A DNA stretch of 64,000 bases, taken from Nematopogon swammerdamellus. Its lineage: Eukaryota > Arthropoda > Insecta > Lepidoptera > Adelidae. The stretch is taken from the NCBI GenBank assembly GCA_946902875.1, contig OX336340.1, positions 24,629,566 to 24,693,565 of the forward strand. The letters are read 5' to 3'. The translations under genes were made by a program, and so were the position numbers. Below, piece after piece: positions 42,029 through 53,680 of the stretch (its first letter is position 1; each line of letters starts with the position of its first letter). A model generated the notes under the pieces. That model searched no databases and was not told where the DNA came from. It was given only the letters and a program-made list of their open reading frames with translations.

Positions 42029-44932
42029 TCAAGATATAGTCCTGTCGACTAATGCCTCTTTTACAGTATAGTAGGCTTTCTTTACAAGAGTTGATTTTAT
42101 ATGTTTCTTAAACAAAGTATCATTTAGATTTTTTACCTCTTCTGGTATTTTATTATACAATCTGACACTGTTGCAAACAAAACTTTTCGACATTTTAGAT
42201 GACCTGTGCTTCGTAATTAGAACATTATTTTTATGCCTAGTATCATGCTGGTGCATATCAGAGTGAAGCGTAGCATCCTGTATATATTTCCTAGCATAGC
42301 AGATATTTTGATAAATATAAGCACTGGGTAATGTCATAATTCCTATTTTATCAAATACATTTCTACAAGAGTCCCTCGCCCTCATACTGAGTATACAACG
42401 CAGTGCTCTTTTTTGAAGAATAAATATTCTATTAGATTCCGCCGCGTTTCCCCAAAATAATAATCCATAAGACATAAGACTATCGAAGTAAGCATAATAC
42501 ACAGTTTTAGCAGCTTGTATGCCACATAATTCTTTAATTTTTTTTATGGCATAACAAGCTGAACTTAGCTTACCAGCAAGCGTATCTATATGAGGTTTCC
42601 AAGTTAGGGTGCGATCAAATATTACTCCTAAAAAGGTTATTTCTTTGGAAATATGTAATGTCAGATCTTCTGCTGTTTTAACAATTTCCTGATTAACAAT
42701 ACGTCTGTGAGTTCCAAGTGCAAAGTGCATTACATTTGTTTTATTGACATTGAGTAAGAGGTTATTGGAATCAAACCAACACTTTAATGACTGAATTACA
42801 TTGATGAAGGACTCACGTAATTCCGCAATGTTTTTATTTTTTAAAACTACAGATATATCGTCGGCAAACATTACTAACTCAATATCATCTTTAATACAAC
42901 TAGAAATGTCATTTACATAGATTAAGAAGAGCAATGGTCCCAGTATGGAACCTTGAGGAACTCCCATAGAAACGGATTCTACACCAGACTTATTACCATT
43001 AACATCACACACCTGCTTTCTGGTACTCAAATATGATTTACAAAGACGCAACTCTTTATCCCTTACACCATAATGTTCTAATTTCATTAAAATTATGTCA
43101 TGACTAACACAGTCGAATGCCTTGGATAGATCACAGAAGATGCCATAAGTGTGATTAGAATTATCTAATGATTGAATTATAGCTTTTATCATTGACGCAA
43201 TGGCATCTCCTGTAGACTTGCCCTTGCGGAATCCAAATTGTTTATAGTTTAAGATGTTGTTATCATTAAAATAATTAATTAATCTTTTTTCCACGGCTTT
43301 TTCAAACACTTTACTAAATACAGGAAGCAAAGATACAGGACGATAGTTTCCAATATTGTTATGACATCCCTTTTTAAACAATGGAACTAATCTAGCTATT
43401 TTGAGTGAATCTGGGAATATGCCGTCCTCAAAGCATTGATTTATAACACTAATTAATGGTTCTATAAGACTAAAACTTAGTGACTTCAGTAGTTTAGGTG
43501 AGACATTCCACAAGTCCTGGGAGTTTTTTGATTTAAGGTCTCTAATAATTGTTTTAATTTCGGAGAACGATACAGGATTGAAAGTGATGGTTTCATTTCC
43601 TCGTGGTGCGTATCTTCGCAGATATTCTAATGCTGCTTCAGTACTTGCTTTGACATGTTTTGTTGTTTCTTGAGCAATAGTAGAAAAATATTTATTAAAG
43701 TGATTTGCAACACTTGAGCTATTTTTTATAATGTCGTCTCCTATTTTTAATTCTATATTTGTGTCATTATTTTTAGGAGACTTGCCTGTTTCTTCTTTAA
43801 TAATAGCCCAGGCCATTTTGATTTTGTTGTCAGATTTTAACAGTTTATCTTTTAAGAACAATTGCTTGGCTTTAATTGTAACTTGCTTAAAAATTTTACT
43901 GTACAACGAAACATACGCTCTAAGATTTGCATTGTTGTTTTGTTTTAACAAATCATACAAAAGAAAAAATTTTTCTTTGGCTCTTACAATGCTAGGTGTG
44001 GCCCACTGTGCGAAATGTTTTTTTTTAACTACTCGTTTAGATTTCAGAGGCATGTGCATATTTAAATATCTAACAAAAGTGTTAAAGAAGTATTTAAAGT
44101 CAATTTTATTTTCATATTTTCCAAATTCTACAACTAGATCCTTATTTAACGCATTTATTGTGTCACTATTAACGGTTCTACTCAATTTATATACAGATTT
44201 ATTAATACATTTTGTTTCCCATTTAATTGAGATTATTTGAGCATAATGGTCAGAGTGAATACCGTGAGATAAATTACATTGAATCGTTTCTGCATCAGTA
44301 AAAATATTATCTATGCATGATGCGCATGAATCAGTTACTCTAGTGTATTCATATATAGTTTGGTTAAGTAAGAAACTATCCATTAGGTCAGATAAATCGT
44401 GTTTTTCATTTTTAATTAAAGGAAACCGAACATTGAAGTCACCACATAGTACTATTGATTTATTGTTATTACTATTAATTTTATATAAAACTTCTTCTAA
44501 TTTATCTGAAAATGACAATACACTCATTGAGGGTGACCTATATACAGACAATATGATAACAGATTCCATCTCAATACAGCTAACTTCAAATTCTTTCTCA
44601 ACTGACATATTAACTATATCTGGCCTATTCTTTGCTCTCAAGCCGTTTCTAACAAAAATTATTGTCCCGCCTCTAATAATTTTTTTTCTATGATAACTAC
44701 TTATTACAGAATAATGTGGTACTTGTTGAGTGAGTAATTCACACGAGTCTGTCCAAGATTCTGAAATACAAAATATGTCTACATGGTTGTCTTTTAAAAA
44801 TAACTCTAGTAACTGGCATTTTCCTCGTAAGCCTTGAACATTTTGATGCCCAATTGTTAGCTTATTATTAAGATGTTTTTCATTCTTATTACAAGTTTTA
44901 GTTTTATTAATTTTTACAGTAGGTACTGTTTG
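42029..44932 (-). CDS. LINE ORF2 (endonuclease and RT), minus-strand copy
   Basis: An uninterrupted frame from about 44932 down to the stop at 42029. It opens without an ATG; 'KLTIGHQNVQGLRGK' starts the endonuclease, followed by 'IFCISESWTDSCE', 'IVLCGDFNVRF', 'CIDNIFTD' and 'HSDHYAQI'. The RT has 'LVPLFKKGCHNNIGNYRPVS', 'YKQFGFRKGKSTGDAI', 'IFCDLSKAFDCV', '[20 protein letters not shown]', F-A-D-D at 42857-42868, 'FLGVIFDRTLTWKPH', and a full thumb and tail ('MLPSAYIYQNICYARK'-like). No stop interrupts it, so the enzyme could be functional if expressed, but its ORF1 is displaced by 12 kb of insertions. Related to, but clearly different from, 38109-41019. Confidence 0.9.
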   Translation of the reverse strand, partial: QTVPTVKINKTKTCNKNEKHLNNKLTIGHQNVQGLRGKCQLLELFLKDNHVDIFCISESWTDSCELLTQQVPHYSVISSYHRKKIIRGGTIIFVRNGLRAKNRPDIVNMSVEKEFEVSCIEMESVIILSVYRSPSMSVLSFSDKLEEVLYKINSNNNKSIVLCGDFNVRFPLIKNEKHDLSDLMDSFLLNQTIYEYTRVTDSCASCIDNIFTDAETIQCNLSHGIHSDHYAQIISIKWETKCINKSVYKLSRTVNSDTINALNKDLVVEFGKYENKIDFKYFFNTFVRYLNMHMPLKSKRVVKKKHFAQWATPSIVRAKEKFFLLYDLLKQNNNANLRAYVSLYSKIFKQVTIKAKQLFLKDKLLKSDNKIKMAWAIIKEETGKSPKNNDTNIELKIGDDIIKNSSSVANHFNKYFSTIAQETTKHVKASTEAALEYLRRYAPRGNETITFNPVSFSEIKTIIRDLKSKNSQDLWNVSPKLLKSLSFSLIEPLISVINQCFEDGIFPDSLKIARLVPLFKKGCHNNIGNYRPVSLLPVFSKVFEKAVEKRLINYFNDNNILNYKQFGFRKGKSTGDAIASMIKAIIQSLDNSNHTYGIFCDLSKAFDCVSHDIILMKLEHYGVRDKELRLCKSYLSTRKQVCDVNGNKSGVESVSMGVPQGSILGPLLFLIYVNDISSCIKDDIELVMFADDISVVLKNKNIAELRESFINVIQSLKCWFDSNNLLLNVNKTNVMHFALGTHRRIVNQEIVKTAEDLTLHISKEITFLGVIFDRTLTWKPHIDTLAGKLSSACYAIKKIKELCGIQAAKTVYYAYFDSLMSYGLLFWGNAAESNRIFILQKRALRCILSMRARDSCRNVFDKIGIMTLPSAYIYQNICYARKYIQDATLHSDMHQHDTRHKNNVLITKHRSSKMSKSFVCNSVRLYNKIPEEVKNLNDTLFKKHIKSTLVKKAYYTVKEALVDRTIS

Positions 44933-45002
44933 CTAACTTAGGCGAATAACTAGATTTTTTTAATTGTACAGTACTGTTGTTATTGGACTTTGGCATAAAT
45001 TA

Positions 45003-45438
45003 AAAAACATAAAATCGACTTCCTAAAAAAAGGAAAACTAAAAAACTATTTAAAATAAAAATAAAAAAACCGCCTTCAAAAATATATGAAATAAAAACCT
45101 AAAAAAAAAAAACGAACCCTAGAGTTGAAGGCGGTGCTAAAGCAAGCAAAAATGATGCATGAAAGAAAAGATGAGTGGATGATAATATCCTTTGTGATTT
45201 GTGTAGCCTTTTTAGCACCGCCTTCAACTCTAGGGTTCGTTTTTTTTTTAGGTTTTTATTTCATATATTTTTGAAGGCGGTTTTTTTATTTTTATTTTAA
45301 ATAGTTTTTTAGTTTTCCTTTTTTTAGGAAGTCGGTTTTATGTTTTTTAAAACTTTTTTTTTAATAATAAACACTATTTTATTCATGACCGCTACGATGT
45401 TCTAAGTCTCCACGGTATACATGTTTAAATCGAGAATT
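45003..45438. repeat. LIR hairpin, tandem unit 1
   Basis: Hairpin arms as in the LIR-TE ('aaaacataaaatcgacttcc' to 'gttgaaggcggtgctaaagc', then inverted), plus a unique 80-bp flank 'cactattttattcatgaccg' to 'catgtttaaatcgagaatta'. The loop ('gcaaaaatgatgcatgaaag') is in the opposite orientation to that at 20614-20679. Confidence 0.9.
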
Positions 45439-45875
45439 AAAAAACATAAAATCGACTTCCTAAAAAAAGGAAAACTAAAAAACTATTTAAAATAAAAATA
45501 AAAAAACCGCCTTCAAAAATATATGAAATAAAAACCTAAAAAAAAAAACGAACCCTAGAGTTGAAGGCGGTGCTAAAGCAAGCAAAAATGATGCATGAAA
45601 GAAAAGATGAGTGGATGATAATATCCTTTGTGATTTGTGTAGCCTTTTTAGCACCGCCTTCAACTCTAGGGTTCGTTTTTTTTTAGGTTTTTATTTCATA
45701 TATTTTTGAAGGCGGTTTTTTTATTTTTATTTTAAATAGTTTTTTAGTTTTCCTTTTTTTAGGAAGTCGGTTTTATGTTTTTTAAAACTTTTTTTTTAAT
45801 AATAAACACTATTTTATTCATGACCGCTACGATGTTCTAAGTCTCCACGGTATACATGTTTAAATCGAGAATTAA
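45439..45875. repeat. LIR hairpin, tandem unit 2
   Basis: Near-exact direct repeat of 45003-45438, including the 80-bp flank, offset by about 436 bp with only homopolymer-length differences. Either a recent tandem duplication or an assembly duplication. Confidence 0.9.
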
Positions 45876-45923
45876 TTTTTTATTTTTTATTTTGTTTATT
45901 GATACGCGTGACACTTGGCGCTG

Positions 45924-47215
45924 TCAGCATGGATTGTTGAGCCGACGACGACGCCCAAAAGCATTCGGTTTAGAACGGGGGCTGCGAATGCCGTGCCGGC
46001 GTGACATATGCCTTTTTAAGCTTCTCTTGAAAGATCCTAAGTCATACACTGAAGGAAACACATCGGGAGGAAGTGCATTCCAGAGTTTCGCAGTGCGGAA
46101 GATAAAAGAAATACTGGAGCGCTTAGTCCGCACTTTAGGGAGCTCTACAGTAACTATATAGGGATGCATTCCCTGTCTGTTACGCGTGGACCTATGGTGA
46201 AATGGTGAAGTCGGAATCGTTTAGAACATCCTCTCAGAGGATTCACCGTTGAACAGTCGATAGAACACACTTAGTGAGCCTATGTCTCTACGGAGCTGCA
46301 CAGGTTCAAGTTTGCAGGACACTTCAAAGTCGTTAACTTGCGAACTAGACATCTTTGGATCGAGTCTAACAAGCCAAGTCGATTCTGAGCAGCCCCTCTT
46401 CAAAGATGCGAGCAATACTCCACGCATGACCTCACCTGCGACTTATACAGCAGCAGGATTTGGTCAGGCGTAGTATAGTATCCCGCGCCTTATTCAGGAC
46501 GCCCAGCTTTTTAGAGGCAAGCTAAGCTTGATGTGACGGTCGAAGTTGAGTTCGCGGGTTAAGTCCACTCCAAGGATACTAAAGTGGTCATCGACGTTCA
46601 ACCTGTTCAAGTGGACATTGAAAAAAATTCCAGTGAAGTTTCTTGTCAGTTCTTCGCTGTGATAATCCAACTGGCGGAATGTTACAATATAAATATGACA
46701 AATCTGAGCGCAGTGTACTGCCAATAGATGTTAAATAAACAATAAACAATAAACCTTGTGCCCTGGAATTCGTGGGATGAGCGAAATGACGATTTTTTCG
46801 CACTAAACGCACACGCCTGTGTTTTTGTTGCGTTGAACTGTTCCAGATTTTCCTGGCCCCATAATGAAATTAGGTGCAGGGTTTTCTCAATTTCAGCAAC
46901 AACACTATTTTTAGATTATTTTCACCTGCCTTCCTCCATTTCCTCCTTACTGGCACTGGGGCGGCTGCCGTAGCGTCGGTATACCGTGCTGTCATCTGCA
47001 TAACAGTGAATATCACCAAGGGACAGTAAGTCATTGTTACGCATAAGGAACAGCGTAGGCGATAACACGGTGCCTTGTGGAACGCCAGCGCTCACAGTCA
47101 TGGCATCAGACCAGCAGCCGTCTATTAGGACCTGAATGCTGCGGCCATGCAGGAAGTCGGCGATCCAGTCGCACAGATCGGAAGGGAGGCCGTTATCGAA
47201 TAATTTGATATACTA
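45924..47215 (-). pseudogene. LINE RT remnant with inserted (aataaac)n repeat
   Basis: Minus strand from 47215: 'FDNGLPSDLCDWIADFLHGR', 'VSAGVPQGTVLSPTLFLMRN', the box Y-A-D-D (46991-47002), 'LENLEQFNATKTQACAF', 'FSILGVDLTRELNFDRHIKL', then 'LEPVQLRRDIGSLSVFYRLF' and the C-terminus 'FIFRTAKLWNALPPDVFPSV'. The short repeat at 46609-46757 interrupts it between the 'SSFRSSHEFQGT' and 'DDHFSILG' blocks. Several frameshifts are present. The family is the same type as 34734-34988. The 5' part is missing. Confidence 0.85.
46609..46757 (+). repeat. Short repeat with (aataaac)n tail, copy 2
   Basis: Matches 41469-41637 ('ccagtgaagtttcttgtcag', 'gagcgcagtgtactgccaat', then an aataaac tail) and splits the RT remnant on the other strand. 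Confidence 0.8.
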
Positions 47216-47494
47216 GGTGAGTGATAGAGTGCAAATATTATATGATTTTCTTTACAGCGACATCTTGCGGCGGTCCGTCGATCTAGAATTCTGGAAACGA
47301 ATGATCTTCATGATATAACTTACGTTTTACTTACGTGCAGCGCTCGCTGTAACACAGATGGCGTTGTATACACAGCTACTCTATATAACTTATGGCAAAG
47401 TACCTTACGGAAAATTTGATTTTCCTTAGATAATTATTCAATATGGATTTTTCTTTCCATATTGACTTTTTACATTATTCTGAAGATTTTCGAT

Positions 47495-47765
47495 ATTGCA
47501 TCTCTCCCCGTGCATATCGTAAAAAGCGACTAAGGGATAAGGACAAGATACCGTGAATAAGGAAAACCTGGCGCGGCCCTTCCACCGAGTCATGCAGGAG
47601 GTGGGTCTTCGTGCCTTACTTGCTGCTGGTTACTTATCTTGTCCTAATACTTTGCTAAATGTGGTGGTCGGTGTTGTGCTGTAATTTACAGGAGTACTTG
47701 CAGCACAACACCGACTACTCTGCTTACGCCGATTGTGGGGATACATCGTGTGGTATGTAAGTAGT
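47495..47765 (+). repeat. Repeat with 'gtcgtaaaa' block; inverted copy at 61318
   Basis: 'tctctccccgtgcatatcgt', 'gactaagggataaggacaag', 'agtcatgcaggaggtgggtc' and 'gtaatttacaggagtacttg' match 61318-61600 in reverse. Non-coding. 47216-47494 is AT-rich without a recognised gene. Confidence 0.75.
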
Positions 47766-47887
47766 ATTTTCGATAATATAGTCTTACGTAAAGTAATACA
47801 TAGCTTCACATTTAGCTCATAGATACGCCTACGCGTTTCGGGTGCACTCGCCTTTTGAACTTTTCCGACGGTAAATGCGACTAGGGG

Positions 47888-47936
47888 CAATCTTGCCTTC
47901 TATTTAGATATCTTAGATAGATAGAAGGTAAGATTG
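47888..47936. repeat. Small hairpin
   Basis: Arms caatcttgccttctat (47888-47903) and atagaaggtaagattg (47921-47936) pair with one mismatch (G-T in RNA) around a 17-base AT-rich loop. It may be a transposon end. 47940-49040 contains no recognised gene or repeat. Confidence 0.7.
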
Positions 47937-49044
47937 ATCCTTTAACTCATATATGCTCCATGATAAGTACTGTCGTCGCCTCGTGTTATTAAAATGTCGT
48001 TCAAGGAACCAATTGAAGACGTGAGTGGACGAAGGTACTATGTAAAATTTTTTTAGAAATGCATTTTTTACCGAAGATGAAGGTGTTATGTGCCGAGTAA
48101 TCAAGTGGCAGTGACAGAAAATCCGAAATCACGACGGAAATAGGAGTTATTCAAGTGGTGAAGGTGTTATGGTCATATAACACCTTATTCCAGTTTGATC
48201 CTCTCCAAAGATCATCTCATAAATTGAATTTTTTGTGCATGATGAAAGAGCTATGTGTACATAACACCTTCATCCACATGAACGCATGATTCAGTCCTAA
48301 ATTTAAAAAACTTTGACATCATTTTTCTCAGCTTTTTGTTTTTGTTACAAAGCACCTTTGTCACCTGATGTCTTCAATTATTAAATTAATTTAGTGTTAA
48401 CATTCCAATTTTTTTTGTGTGACTTTGTTGTCCGTTCGTCCATCTGTCCGTCTGTCTCACCGTCTGCCTGCACGGAACAACCCTCAACTTCTAAACGCCT
48501 AGTAAGTTCGAGAACATTGTATGTAATTTTGTACGAAAATATAATATAACTCTCTAACTAACACACAAATATCCCATAGAAATTAAAGGTAATGTATAGA
48601 AAAAGTTGTGGTTAATTTTTTAAGCAAATTTTTTGAGTCCTGGATTCCTACACACAGGCCGTAAATTCACGCTTCACTGTATTTTTTTATCTCAAGAATT
48701 TAGAGAAAACGGGCATAAAAAATAATCTAAAAATAATGTTCCACTCTTCTTCGTTTCAAGTATTAATTAAAAAAACGCTTGTAAATGATCTGTGCAAAAT
48801 AGATGAGCAAGAATTCGAGAAAAGTTTTGTATTCTAGGGAAGAAGAAAGATATTATTTTCGGACTCTCTGATCACTTTCACTTTCTCCAAATGTTATGTA
48901 AGAATCGACTAAATGACGGCGTCCGTCTTAACATTTTCAATATTATAATAGTGACTGAGCGGTCGGCGGACTAGACGCATCCACAAAGAATGTCCAGAGT
49001 CATCGGCTAGTACCATAGATACACCTGTCTAAAGACGACTAGAA

Positions 49045-49335
49045 TTGGTCGAAGCGCACTGGACAGGAATTGAAGCCCTATGTATACACACTGGACTTGC
49101 CACGGATGCGTACCAATCGGTTCTGCAGACCTTCCTCCATAGGACCTGTAAACTATGGAACGCTCTCCCTGCCTATTATATTTCCCTCAAGTACAATCTC
49201 GGGTCCTTCAAGAGGGGCGTGACTAGGCAGGCATAACTTGTCAGTCCCGGATGACATTCGAACCCCCCTCATACGACCGAATGTCCATGGGCGTCGTTGC
49301 GACACCTATGGGATCGCGCCAAATCTAGCCATAGG
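49045..49335 (+). pseudogene. LINE C-terminal fragment, plus strand
   Basis: Reads 'TFLHRTCKLWNALPAYYISL' and 'KYNLGSFKRGVTRQA', the conserved end of insect LINE RTs, then a stop and 3' UTR-like sequence to about 49335. 49336-50149 is AT-rich with a CpG-rich patch at 49560-49640 and no recognised gene. Confidence 0.7.
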
Positions 49336-50149
49336 GCAGAAGATGCCGATATGTTTATTTTTTTATTTTTTTTTATTTATTTATATTAGAAAACATACAG
49401 CCATTCACAATATTGATACACTTATTATTTTTTTTATGCCTAAAGTATGGCCAATTACGTGTTTCCCTGATGGTTTTTTTTATTTATGTTTGCGTAGGGC
49501 ATGTACTGTTGTATGTATGTTGGTATGCTCTCAATAGTTGTTAGATTTCCACACGCTATAGCTGAGTGGCCGCGTAGCACTGTGCGCGCGCACAAGTAAA
49601 TTGTTAGGAATTTTCGGCGACACCACGTTCCATAGAGAGCGCTGTTGATTGATGGCCCATCTAGCCATTATATTATTTAAATATCTATGGCTTTATGGAA
49701 TAGTATGAGCACTGTAGACAAAGCACCACAAAAGGTTTCGTCAGCATCAGAAAGTGCTGCCATAACCGATGATGAGAAAGCGAAAACTGCGGTGCGGCTG
49801 CGGCGGGAGAGATGATGACGTCGATAATAGTTTGCACGAGGAGGCGGCATTCAGCACTTTCTTCTTGATTGCGATATTGTTTCCTCCTTGTGTTGCCCCA
49901 CCCTGCTACTTGTAAAAACCAACATGTAAAGTACCTATATACGAGTATATACTTCCATCTGATTTTTCATGATTTTCCGGACCGTGTGGATTCGGTACAA
50001 AGAATAATCCCATTGCATCTTCCTTGTTTTTTTATGAAAACAGCATGAGCGGTTGTGCCGAGGGTCCTATGGTCGAGAGAGCCAAATTCACCTCACCTCG
50101 CAATACCACGCTCAGTGAGGCGCCATACCAGCAGACACGCGGACTGTGC

Positions 50150-50445
50150 TGGGCTGTCTGTTTAGTCTATTGAAACTACTTTTGAAGACTCCAGGTTAGA
50201 GGATTCTGGAATCACACTCGCTAGAAGACAGTTCCACACTCTAGAGGTACGACAAAGGAACGATTTTGAGAAACGACGTCTGCGACGAGTGCTGCGGAGA
50301 ATAAGGGATGCTAGTCCGTCGGAGCAGCGCCCGTGATATATGTAATTCCTATAGAACAGACTAAGCGTACCTACTCACAATACATGTGCGACCCAGAGTC
50401 TCTAGCTAGATCATCCCTAAGTTTCGGGTCACCAAGAAGATAGAT
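50150..50445 (-). pseudogene. LINE C-terminal fragment, minus strand
   Basis: Minus strand from 50445: 'RVIYLLGDPKLRDDLARDSG', 'SHMYCE', then 'GAAPTD' and, after frame changes, 'RTSRVWNCLLASVIPESSNL'-like sequence. This is the last 90 residues of an insect LINE RT with several breaks. The adjoining plus-strand frame 50444-50683 (79 codons) has no recognisable domain and is not called. 50446-51165 otherwise holds nothing I can name. Confidence 0.55.
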
Positions 50446-52596
50446 GACTCGGCGCTATATCGAATCGTGCCAGCAGATATTGGGAACTGCTTTCCCAGAT
50501 GTCACCGGACACTATGCTCTGCACAACAGGGATAGTTGTGCCGATGAGAAGAGCCGCCTATTCCGGAAAAGTGTTCCTAATGTTTTGGAAGCGGACGGAC
50601 TTAATGATTTGCCGAAAACTTACATCTTTGGAAATGTTGGTGTTCAGTTAGTCCAGGCGCTCGGAGACAGGCGCGAAGATTAATGGGAAGGCAACTAAGG
50701 AATAGAACAAGATGCCGCTCTATGGACGCCAGGTTAGCTACTTGGTACTTTGGCACGGTTCTTTCACCAGTCTTTCGCCGAGCAATTAGGTAAGTCATCG
50801 TGTGTTGCAAGCAACAAGCTTGATGGTTTTCTTGTACTTTTTTTTATGGAACCTGACATGACAGATTTTTTTAAATCAGATGAGTATTTTCCGACATTAC
50901 CTCCTACACCCAAACTTACAAACTTACAAAGTTTACCTCTTTATAATATTAGTGTAGAAGTGAAGATAAGAAGGGAAGGAAAATACAGTTTCAAGTGGAA
51001 TCCGATCCACGCCAGATTTTGTTTCCCTGATTAGACATATTCTCGTACATATTGTGTTAGTTATTCATCGCTGATATTTTATCACTTATATTTAATATTA
51101 TCAGTTACAACCATTACAACGCAACGAAAGAACGGAACACTATGTACGAGCGTACAGCAAGCTCGCTGTGCCGAATTTAAATTCAAATTAAATTTCAGAA
51201 TATTCAAAATGTTCGTACATTAACAATTTATTCGAAAATACTTTATAATAATTTAACTTTTACAACAATTTTCATTGTGAAAATATCAATAGCAACATTC
51301 TCGAACACGGGAGAACTGTGTGTAATGGAGAAGATGTGCCGGCTGATGAGATGAGAGAGGGTGCCGCGCTGCACATGCGAGCGGTGCTACCACTCACCAG
51401 ATTCCGTTCAACTGCACTGTACACTGCGATGTTATTCATATCTTTCTTTATTTACACACATGACCTCCTAGTCGATGATGATTTGTTCTGGAGTAAGGTT
51501 AGGGAGTGTCCGCAAGGATTGTGACCGTGCGCGTAGATGTTGGCGATGACCACTTTGTCAATGATGAGTTGTTCCGGATGGAAGAGCTGCCGACAGGTAG
51601 TAGATGGAAGTGGTGCCGATGGTCATGTCGGACAAAGAGCTGCCAGCAGGTGGTAGGAGGCAGAGGTGCTGAAGGTCATGTCGACTGGCATTAGTCCGAC
51701 AGGCTGGAACCCGTACTTGAGGCAGTACAGCTCCCGGCAAGCATTGCTTATCTGCAGGCCAGCTTATCCCACGTGAATAGTGATACAATTAAATATTTCT
51801 TGACAAATTATGTTCCAGCAATTTTCATTTTTCCAATCTTCGACAGTAATAATTATGGTAATGAAATGACAGAAGAAGTGTCCGACATTCCTCATGTTTT
51901 TTACACTTTCAAATATTTCAAACTAATCATGGATAGAGGTATGTTTGTTACAGAACCCCGTCTTCCCCTGCAAAAAAAAAATATCCATTTTTTTTGTCCA
52001 ATCTCCACAGTAATGAATGAATGACAGAAGTAGTGTCTGACATTCCTCATGTTTTTTTTAACTTTTTCAAATATAAATATAACTAACAATAGATACATAT
52101 AAAAAAAAGTTTTAAAAAACATAAAACCGACTTCCTAAAAAAAGGAAAACTAAAAAACTTATTAAAATAAAAATAAAAAAACCGCCTTCAAAAATATATG
52201 AAATAAAAACCTAAAAAAAAAAGAACCCTAGAGTTGAAGGCGGTGCTAAAAAGGCTACACAAATCACAAAGGATATTATCATCCACTCATGTTTTCTTTC
52301 ATGCATAATTTTTGCTTGCTTTAGCACCGCCTTCAACTCTAGGGTTCTTTTTTTTTTTTTAGGTTTTTATTTCATATATTTTTGAAGGCGGTTTTTTTAT
52401 TTTTATTTTAAATAGTTTTTTAGTTTTCCTTTTTTTAGGAAGTCGGTTTTATGTTTTTTAAAACTTTTTTTTTATTTCACAGTTTTTTTTAGTAATTTTT
52501 GCTATTAATGTACTCGGCGGAATCGCGAGGCCTTCGGCCTCGCGATTCCGCCTCGCTTTACAATCCGATCTTGACCCAAATAAAATAGGACCACGT

Positions 52597-52949
52597 CAGC
52601 TTCGATAGCTCAGTGGTGCAGACAGTCAACTGTCGCTATTGAATGTTAAGCAACGCTGGGTGCGGTCAGTACTTGGATGGGTGACCGCTGACCGTTGGAG
52701 GCTGACCGAGGTTCGGATTCCTCGTAAAACTGTAGGTCCCTTCCCTCCTAATCTTACTTGGTGGTAGGGTTTAACCAGACCGGGTTGGTACCACCGCACT
52801 GAATTAAACGTCGGTCGAAACGGCTATGTAAATAGTTTGTGTTTTCCGACCAGTTCAGTGTAGTCAGCACGATCAAAGGGGGAAGTACTGACATGGCACT
52901 TAGTTTACCCGGTGTTATGGGCTGACATCACGGACGTTGTAGGTGATGT
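52597..52949 (+). mobile_element. SINE copy inside LIR-TE (3' end deleted)
   Basis: Carries the A box 'tagctcagtggt', the 5S-like 'gttaagcaacgctggg' and 'gtacttggatgggtgaccgc', and the B box 'ggttcggattcc'. The last 25 bp and tail are missing: it runs from 'ttgtaggtgatgt' straight into the tandem array. Confidence 0.85.
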
Positions 52950-52950
52950 T

Positions 52951-53519
52951 GCAGAACTTAGTAGAATGGACAGACATAAACGTGTTACGGAACCCTACTT
53001 TTATTATAAAATAACCGTCGGAGGACCTTGGTTAAAAAATTGTGAAATTTAGTAGAACGGACAGACATACATTTGTTACGGAACCCTACTTTTATTATAA
53101 AATAACCGTCGAAGGGCCTTGGTTGAAAATTGTAAAATTTAGTAGAACGGACAGACATACATTTGTTACGGAACCCTACATTCATTTTGAAATAAATGTT
53201 AAATTTTGTAGAACGGACAGACATGCATTTGTTACGGAACCCTACATTCATCTTGCAGAACTTAGTAGAATGGACAGACATAAACGTGTTACGGAACCCT
53301 ACTTTTATTATAAAATAACCGTCGTAGGACCTTGGTTGAAAATTGTAAAATTTAGTAGAACGGATAGACATGCATTTGTTACGGAACCCTACATGCATTT
53401 TGAAATAAATGTTAAATTTAGTAGAACATACAGACATGCATTTGTTACGGAACCCTACATTCATTTTGCAGAACTTAGTAGAATGGACAGACATAAACGT
53501 GTTACCGAACCCTACTTAA
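52951..53519. repeat. Tandem array ('ttgttacggaaccctac')
   Basis: Eight or so alternating units of 55-65 bp. The 169- and 181-codon frames on both strands here translate the repeat ('NVGFRNKCMSVRSTKF' and so on) and are not proteins. Confidence 0.85.
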
Positions 53520-53680
53520 CAGTTGCACTCCGGGAGTGCCGGCAGATCCCGTGCCACTCTAACTTAACCCTTAATGCAATGACTTAAGGTTTCATTTTAA
53601 AAATGACGCTGACGCGATGTCGCGAGTTATACATTTTTACCCACCTAAAAAAGTGCCAAGCGCCGCTAAAGAAGTTTTCA

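Larger units (their letters stand above)
51166..53680. repeat. 2515-bp tandem duplication, unit 1
   Basis: Starts at 'ctgtgccgaatttaaattca' and ends in the MITE end 'gaagttttcact'. It repeats at exactly +2515. The left 930 bp is unique sequence (including a 68-codon and a 76-codon frame with no recognised domain and an internal duplicated block around 'gacattcctcatgtttttt'); the right 1580 bp is LIR-TE with its cargo. The right breakpoint lies inside the LIR-TE. Confidence 0.93.
52101..53680. mobile_element. LIR-TE copy with cargo, truncated by duplication
   Basis: A-run and 'gttttaaaaaacataaaacc' at the left, hairpin to 52470, palindrome 'gaggccttcggcctc' near 52530, SINE 52597-52949, tandem array 52951-53519, and MITE 53520-53680. 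The right half is replaced by unit 2 of the 2515-bp duplication. Confidence 0.85.

Noticed and set aside
43731..44240. 169-codon plus-strand frame
   Set aside because: Shadow of the minus-strand LINE ORF2.
50444..50683. 79-codon plus-strand frame
   Set aside because: No recognisable domain, no splice or start signals, next to a degenerate LINE tail on the other strand.
51318..51788. 68-, 62- and 76-codon frames in the duplicated unit
   Set aside because: Duplicated with the unit, so they count once; no motif and no codon pattern that favours one strand.
52985..53587. Frames of 169 and 181 codons on opposite strands (also 55500-56102)
   Set aside because: They translate a short tandem array in all frames; the peptides repeat the same 15-20 residues and the array is non-coding in other LIR copies.
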